Shown: positions 5,900 to 9,350 of the stretch, piece by piece
Numbering within the stretch: the stretch's first letter is position 1
Layout: each line of letters opens with the position of its first letter
NCBI GenBank assembly: GCA_900756555.1
Contig: CAAEKP010000132.1
Coordinates: forward strand, 1 to 9,350
Length of the DNA stretch: 9,350 nucleotides
From: Peptococcaceae bacterium
GTDB taxonomy: Bacteria; Bacillota; Peptococcia; Peptococcales; Peptococcaceae
Direction of reading: 5' to 3'
Program-made: the position numbers and the translations under genes
Notes under the pieces: generated by a model
Databases searched by the model: none
Seen by the model: the letters and a program-made list of their open reading frames with translations, nothing else
What the model was told of the DNA's origin: nothing

Positions 5900-7429
5900 T
5901 TATTTTTCTACCACTGCTGGTTCAATCACTGCGTTTTTCTCAATATCCTCCAAAGTTTCTACAGAGTGATGCCGCCGTTTGCCATGAATTGGACGAATTA
6001 CTACCAGCACTGTGTAAATTTCCAAACGGCCTGTCAGCATCAAAAAGCTGAGCAGCCATTTGGCAGCCGCCGGCGCGCTGGAATAGGATTCCATTGGCCC
6101 CCAGGCACCAATAGAAGGCCCTACACCGCCCAAACAGCTCATTACGGCCGTCATTGAATCCAGCATTTCGCCGCCCAGCACACACATCAGATATGTGCAC
6201 ACTGCAATTAAAAATATATAAATGTAAAAGAACATCGTCACACTTAAAACAACCTCGTCGTCCACTAACTTGTTGTTGGATTTCAGTCGGGTTACCATGC
6301 GAGGATGTAAAAACCGCCGAATTTCCTGCACCGCTTTCTTAGCCAGAATCACATGACGGTCAATTTTAATACCGCCAGTAGTGGAGCCGGCACAGGCGCC
6401 GCACAGCAGTAACAAAATCATAATTGTCTGTGCCGGTACTGCCCACTGCTCAAAATCGGCAGTAACAAAGCCTGTAGTGGTGAGGATGGATACTACCTGA
6501 AATGCCGCATAGCGCAAAGTCTGCGCTATATCATAACTGTATTCCGGCGCAATATACCACGCCACCAGCAAAGTGGCCACAACGGTAACGCCCAGATACA
6601 CCTTCAGCTCCAGACTTTCCGCAAAACAGCGCAGGCTTTTGGTGCGCAGTGCATAAAAATACAACGAATAGTTGATGCCTGCCACAAACATGGCAAATAC
6701 ACTGACCCAGTCAATCAATGCGCTGTTATAATAACCCAGGCTGGTGTTCTTGGTAGAAAAACCGCCAGTAGAAATCGCAGAGAAACCATGGTTCACCGCA
6801 TCAAACAGCCCCATCCCTGCCAGCCGATAGAGCAGAATAACGATCAGTGTATTTAACATATAAATCAGCCAGAGCACACGGGCAGTTTCTATCATTTTAG
6901 GCTGTAGCTTACTTTTTACCGGGCCTGATGTTTCTGCTTTAAAAATCTGCATGGCCCCTGTACCCTGCCCGGCCAGCAGCGCCACAAACAAGACCAGAAT
7001 CCCCATGCCGCCCAGCCAGTGGGTCAGGCTGCGCCACATTAACACACTGTAGGGTGTGCCCTCTATATCATCCAGCACAGAAGCGCCTACCGTAGTCAGA
7101 CCAGACATGGTTTCAAAAAAAGCATCCTCCACTGTGGTGAAAGTACCTGCCAGCAAATATGGCACCATGGCAAACAGGGTCACCACAATCCAGCCATAAG
7201 CAACTACCGCATAGCTGTCCCGCAGCTGCACACGCAGCTTTTGCCGCGCCACAGGCCGTTTTAACCAGAACAGCAGCAAGCCGGCCAGCAGAGTAGCGCC
7301 CGCCGTACACAAAAAGATTTTGTACTCCGCTTCTCCATAATAAATACCAGTCAATGCCGGAATCAGCATAGTACAGCCAAGAATTATCAGTAATTTCCCG
7401 ATGCTGCTCCACACATAACTCTTTTTCAT
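5900..7429 (-). CDS. trkH: TrkH family K+ uptake protein, first tandem copy
   Basis: This is a 509-residue polytopic membrane protein of the Trk/Ktr/HKT superfamily, forming the K+ pathway. The four filter motifs are TTVGAS (112-117), STGGFST (220-226), TTTGF (318-322 region) and LGGVGP (433-438). The intramembrane-loop sequence CAGSTTGGIK (346-355) is canonical, as is GRLEIYTVL (467-475). The charged C-terminal tail (HGKRRHH followed by an acidic/hydrophobic end) extends beyond the last helix and is absent from the second copy. A longer reading frame opens at 7507, but the ATG at 7429 is preceded by GAGGTG at 7-8 nt and gives a normal N-terminus (MKKSYVWSSIGKLL). The start lies 4 nt after the trkA stop, so translation is probably coupled. 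Confidence 0.95.
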   Translation of the reverse strand: MKKSYVWSSIGKLLIILGCTMLIPALTGIYYGEAEYKIFLCTAGATLLAGLLLFWLKRPVARQKLRVQLRDSYAVVAYGWIVVTLFAMVPYLLAGTFTTVEDAFFETMSGLTTVGASVLDDIEGTPYSVLMWRSLTHWLGGMGILVLFVALLAGQGTGAMQIFKAETSGPVKSKLQPKMIETARVLWLIYMLNTLIVILLYRLAGMGLFDAVNHGFSAISTGGFSTKNTSLGYYNSALIDWVSVFAMFVAGINYSLYFYALRTKSLRCFAESLELKVYLGVTVVATLLVAWYIAPEYSYDIAQTLRYAAFQVVSILTTTGFVTADFEQWAVPAQTIMILLLLCGACAGSTTGGIKIDRHVILAKKAVQEIRRFLHPRMVTRLKSNNKLVDDEVVLSVTMFFYIYIFLIAVCTYLMCVLGGEMLDSMTAVMSCLGGVGPSIGAWGPMESYSSAPAAAKWLLSFLMLTGRLEIYTVLVVIRPIHGKRRHHSVETLEDIEKNAVIEPAVVEK

Positions 7430-7433
7430 GTTT

Positions 7434-8780
7434 TTACACCTCGAGCCGCAAAAAATGTTCCACCTTGCGCACCACCGCAGCGGCAGCAAAAATAATGATA
7501 CGGTCACCTGGCAGCATCACATCATCCCCGGAAGGAATGATAGCATCATTGTTGCGGAAAATAGCGCCAATCAGGATGCCTTTAGGCAGGCCTAGCGCCT
7601 TGATTGGTTTATTTACCATCCGCTTCATGCCCGCACTCAGAATAATTTCATATACCTCTGCCGAGCCTTTTTCCAGCACATTGATGGATAAAAATTCACT
7701 GTTGCGTACAAACCGCAGTACCGCCTCCGCAGTCAGTAACCGCGGACTGATGGCAATATCAATGCCCACCGCCTGAATCAGCGGCAGATAGTCGGAGCGA
7801 CGCACCTGAGCGATGGTTTTGCCGGCGCCCAACCGTTTCGCCATCAACGACACCAGAATGTTCAGTTTGTCGTCCTCTGTTAACGCCACAAATAAATCCG
7901 TATCCTGCACGCCTTCATCCTGCAGCAGGTCAATATCGCTGCCATCACCGTTCAGAATAATGGCCTCATTGAGCTGACCCGCCAGATATTTGCAATGCTT
8001 ATAGTCTTTTTCAATAATTTTTACTTCCAGCCCCCGTTTTTCTAACAACTGAGCCAGATAAAAAGCCACCCGGCTGCCGCCCACCAGCAGCACCGAATGT
8101 ATACTGCGCCGCTGGAATCCCAGAGGCTTTTCAATCTCCCGCATCTGATCTGTGCGGCCAATCAGGAAGATACGGTCATCCAGCAAAATCTGATCGTCCC
8201 CGCGGGGAATAATCAGCGTGTCCCCACGCAAAATAGCAGCAACCAGAAAATGATACTGGCCACGAATATCTTTTAACGCATAATTTAACACTGGATTATT
8301 TTTATCAATCAACAGCTCCAACAGCATAATTTTGCCCTTAGCATAATAGTTTACGTCCACTGCCTCCGGCACTGAAATAATTTTGGCTATTTCCGCGGCA
8401 GCAACCCGCTCTGGATTAATCATCAGATCTATATTTAACGCAGGATTCTGTGCCAGCTTATTATTGCGGTCATACTCCGGCTTACGCACCCGGGCAACTG
8501 TTTTCTTTACACCATATTGCCCCGCCAGCATACAGGCCAGCATATTCAGTTCATCACTCTCAGTCACTGCAATAAGTAAATCAGCTTCCTCGATGTTAAC
8601 ACTCTCCAGCAAATTAGAATCGGCACCATTGCCCAAAACAGCCTGCACATCCAGATTTTCCTCCACAATTTGCCGGCGGTCTTCATCCTTTTCAATGACA
8701 AATACGTCATGCCCTTCCTGCGACAACGTTTCCGCGATGTTATAACCAATTTTCCCTGCACCAATAATGACAGCTCTCAT
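7434..8780 (-). CDS. trkA: Trk system K+ transporter NAD-binding subunit TrkA
   Basis: This is a 448-residue cytosolic regulatory subunit that gates TrkH, of normal family length. It has two RCK units. The first has Rossmann GAGKIG (7-12) with the ribose-binding acidic Glu30 and GNGA (50-53), then a TrkA-C ligand domain (about 140-215). The second has GGSRVA (234-239), Glu257 and NGDGS (277-281), then a TrkA-C domain (about 362-445). The last Gly of the second GxGxxG is Ala, so nucleotide binding there may be weaker. The frame is open back to 8984, but ATG 8780 has AAGAGGTG about 8 nt upstream and gives the standard MRAVIIGAG start. It is the first gene of the operon, with its promoter at 8850-8877. 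Confidence 0.96.
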   Translation of the reverse strand: MRAVIIGAGKIGYNIAETLSQEGHDVFVIEKDEDRRQIVEENLDVQAVLGNGADSNLLESVNIEEADLLIAVTESDELNMLACMLAGQYGVKKTVARVRKPEYDRNNKLAQNPALNIDLMINPERVAAAEIAKIISVPEAVDVNYYAKGKIMLLELLIDKNNPVLNYALKDIRGQYHFLVAAILRGDTLIIPRGDDQILLDDRIFLIGRTDQMREIEKPLGFQRRSIHSVLLVGGSRVAFYLAQLLEKRGLEVKIIEKDYKHCKYLAGQLNEAIILNGDGSDIDLLQDEGVQDTDLFVALTEDDKLNILVSLMAKRLGAGKTIAQVRRSDYLPLIQAVGIDIAISPRLLTAEAVLRFVRNSEFLSINVLEKGSAEVYEIILSAGMKRMVNKPIKALGLPKGILIGAIFRNNDAIIPSGDDVMLPGDRIIIFAAAAVVRKVEHFLRLEV

Positions 8781-8802
8781 ACTATAAGCACCTCTTCTCA
8801 GA

Positions 8803-8837
8803 TACAAACCTCCGCACTGTGCTGTGTTCTGTTTGTA
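8803..8837 (-). promoter_or_regulatory. Hairpin in the trkA mRNA leader
   Basis: TACAAAC (8803-8809) and GTTTGTA (8831-8837) are perfect inverted repeats, and GCAC-T-GTGC (8814-8822) forms a smaller palindrome between them. The stem lies between the predicted trkA transcription start (about 8843) and its ribosome-binding site. It could affect translation or mRNA stability. No T-run follows on the minus strand, so it is not an intrinsic terminator. A regulatory role is inferred. Confidence 0.4.
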
Positions 8838-8849
8838 CAATTGCTTATT

Positions 8850-8877
8850 ATTATACCACTGAAATCTTACGTTGCAA
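8850..8877 (-). promoter_or_regulatory. trkA-trkH-trkH operon promoter with extended -10
   Basis: On the minus strand, TTGCAA (8877-8872) is followed after 16 nt by a perfect TATAAT (8855-8850). The -10 is preceded by TGG, the TGn of an extended -10 element. Predicted transcription start is near 8843, giving a leader of about 60 nt before the trkA ATG at 8780. No other minus-strand promoter of this quality was seen before the trk genes. Confidence 0.75.
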
Positions 8878-8968
8878 TCAACATCTGAAGAATTTTCCAT
8901 TAAGATTACCAGCATTGTACTATCCGCTATGGTGCAGGAAAATTTTCGCCATCTTCTGTTGCCAGTAT

Positions 8969-9012
8969 CAGGAACAGCAACCATGTCAGTATAGCATGGT
9001 GTTCTGTTTTTT
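8969..9012 (+). terminator. Terminator-like hairpin with no gene ahead of it
   Basis: ACCATG (8980-8985) pairs with CATGGT (8995-9000). An outer arm, CAGGAAC (8969-8975), pairs with GTTCTG (9001-9006) with one bulged G; the left side carries a 4-nt bulge between the two stems. Six T's follow (9007-9012). On the plus strand this has the shape of an intrinsic terminator, but no plus-strand gene was found between trkA and it. It could end a small RNA, mark a lost gene, or be chance in A+T-rich DNA. Confidence 0.35.
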
Positions 9013-9130
9013 CATAAATTCATAAAAATTTATTCATTTTTTATACAGTCAAAAATCGCTCAACCAAGCTATTTGTGATGTGGTTTTTAATATTTTTGTA
9101 AAAACAATTTAAAAAAATGCAAAAAAAGTG
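9013..9130. other. A+T-rich spacer upstream of the tRNA promoter
   Basis: There is no coding potential. It is A+T-rich, with A- and T-tracts at about 9011-9045 and again at 9087-9127 directly upstream of the -35 box. The second stretch has the composition and position of an UP element that boosts stable-RNA promoters. A weak AACCA/TGGTT inverted repeat lies near 9061-9085 and I give it no meaning. Confidence 0.45.
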
Positions 9131-9159
9131 TTGACTTTCTTTGCACCATACGATAGAAT
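9131..9159 (+). promoter_or_regulatory. Strong promoter of the tRNA cluster
   Basis: TTGACT (9131-9136), a 17-nt spacer and TAGAAT (9154-9159) form a near-consensus sigma-A promoter. Predicted start is near 9166, about 35 nt before tRNA-Glu. The A- and T-rich sequence immediately upstream fits an UP element. GTTGACT (9130-9136), which overlaps the -35 box, is repeated inverted as AGTCAAC (9160-9166) at the predicted start. Confidence 0.85.
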
Positions 9160-9200
9160 AGTCAACGTTGCAGGGAGTTGCGACACACACTGAATGATAT

Positions 9201-9274
9201 GGCATGTTGGAGAAGGGGCTTAACTCACCAGCCTTTCACGCTGGCATTCACGGGTTCGAATCCCGTACATGTCA
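9201..9274 (+). tRNA. tRNA-Glu (anticodon UUC)
   Basis: A full cloverleaf can be drawn. The acceptor is GGCATGT/ACATGTC with one G-T pair, and the D arm closes with GAG/CTC. The anticodon stem is CCAGC/GCTGG with loop CTTTCAC, placing anticodon TTC at 9235-9237. The T arm is ACGGG-TTCGAAT-CCCGT. The discriminator is A9274 and CCA is not encoded. The sequence is close to typical Bacillota tRNA-Glu. Confidence 0.97.
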
Positions 9275-9284
9275 TTCATTACCC

Positions 9285-9350
9285 GGGCGTTTAGCTCAGC
9301 TGGGAGAGCGTCTGCCTTACAAGCAGAATGTCGGCGGTTCGATCCCGTCA
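9285..9350 (+). tRNA. tRNA-Val (anticodon UAC), cut by the window end
   Basis: The 5' acceptor strand GGGCGTT (9285-9291) is followed by T8-A9 and the D arm GCTC/GAGC. The anticodon stem is TCTGC/GCAGA with loop CTTACAA (anticodon TAC at 9318-9320), and the T arm is GGCGG-TTCGATC-CCGTC. The window ends at the first base of the 3' acceptor strand, so the last roughly 7 bases are missing. It lies 10 nt after tRNA-Glu, so the two are co-transcribed in a tRNA cluster that continues beyond the window. Confidence 0.95.

Noticed and set aside
5885..5902. ATG overlapping the first trkH stop (TAATG) as the start of the second trkH
   Set aside because: That frame stops after four codons. The second TrkH reads from 5893 or 5884 in another frame.
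7465..8888. Plus-strand open frames opposite trkA
   Set aside because: They are antisense shadows of a well-conserved gene with no family features or ribosome-binding sites.
8781..8984. N-terminal extension of TrkA back to 8984
   Set aside because: It would read through the trkA promoter and leader, and TrkA proteins begin at the Rossmann fold as the ATG at 8780 gives.

Overview
The window looks like chromosomal DNA of a low- to mid-GC Bacillota. The support is AGGAGG-type ribosome-binding sites, strong intrinsic terminators, a BofC-like protein, a COG4747-type tandem-ACT protein and tRNAs without an encoded CCA. A gut Negativicutes/Clostridia-type organism is my inference only. There is no 16S sequence or other phylogenetic anchor here. 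Most of the window is ordinary housekeeping sequence, and I see no CRISPR array, phage module or transposase.

Positions 1-424 hold no gene. They contain a 162-nt, almost fully self-complementary element (207-368). A second hairpin at 16-40 is a near-identical inverted copy of one arm of that element, so it belongs to a dispersed palindromic repeat family or to a structured RNA. Two small plus-strand genes for membrane proteins of unknown function follow (425-1174). They are visibly more A+T-rich than the rest and end at a bidirectional terminator (1185-1240) shared with the convergent minus-strand genes.

Everything from 1245 to 8780 is on the minus strand. Read in the direction of transcription, a potassium-uptake operon comes first: trkA (8780-7434), then two tandem trkH paralogues (7429-5900 and 5884-4373), with 4 and 15 nt between genes. 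TrkA is the cytosolic NAD-binding RCK gating subunit and the TrkH proteins are the membrane K+-translocating subunits. Three genes follow in the same direction with short gaps: a CmpB-family (PF06541) membrane protein, a divergent YebC/PmpR-like protein with no N-terminal DNA-binding domain, and a secreted or anchored protein with a BofC C-terminal domain. A strong 13-bp terminator (2405-2443) closes this run. A second transcription unit then carries a tandem-ACT-domain protein and a GNAT acetyltransferase.

Upstream of trkA is a divergent regulatory region (8781-9200). It holds a trkA promoter with an extended -10 and a leader hairpin, and on the opposite strand a strong promoter with an A+T-rich upstream stretch. 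That promoter drives a tRNA cluster, of which tRNA-Glu(UUC) is complete and tRNA-Val(UAC) is cut by the window end.

The points most worth a second look are the palindromic element and its inverted partial copy, the YebC-like protein without a DNA-binding domain, and the tandem TrkH pair in which one copy has a Cys in the conserved Gly-rich loop.
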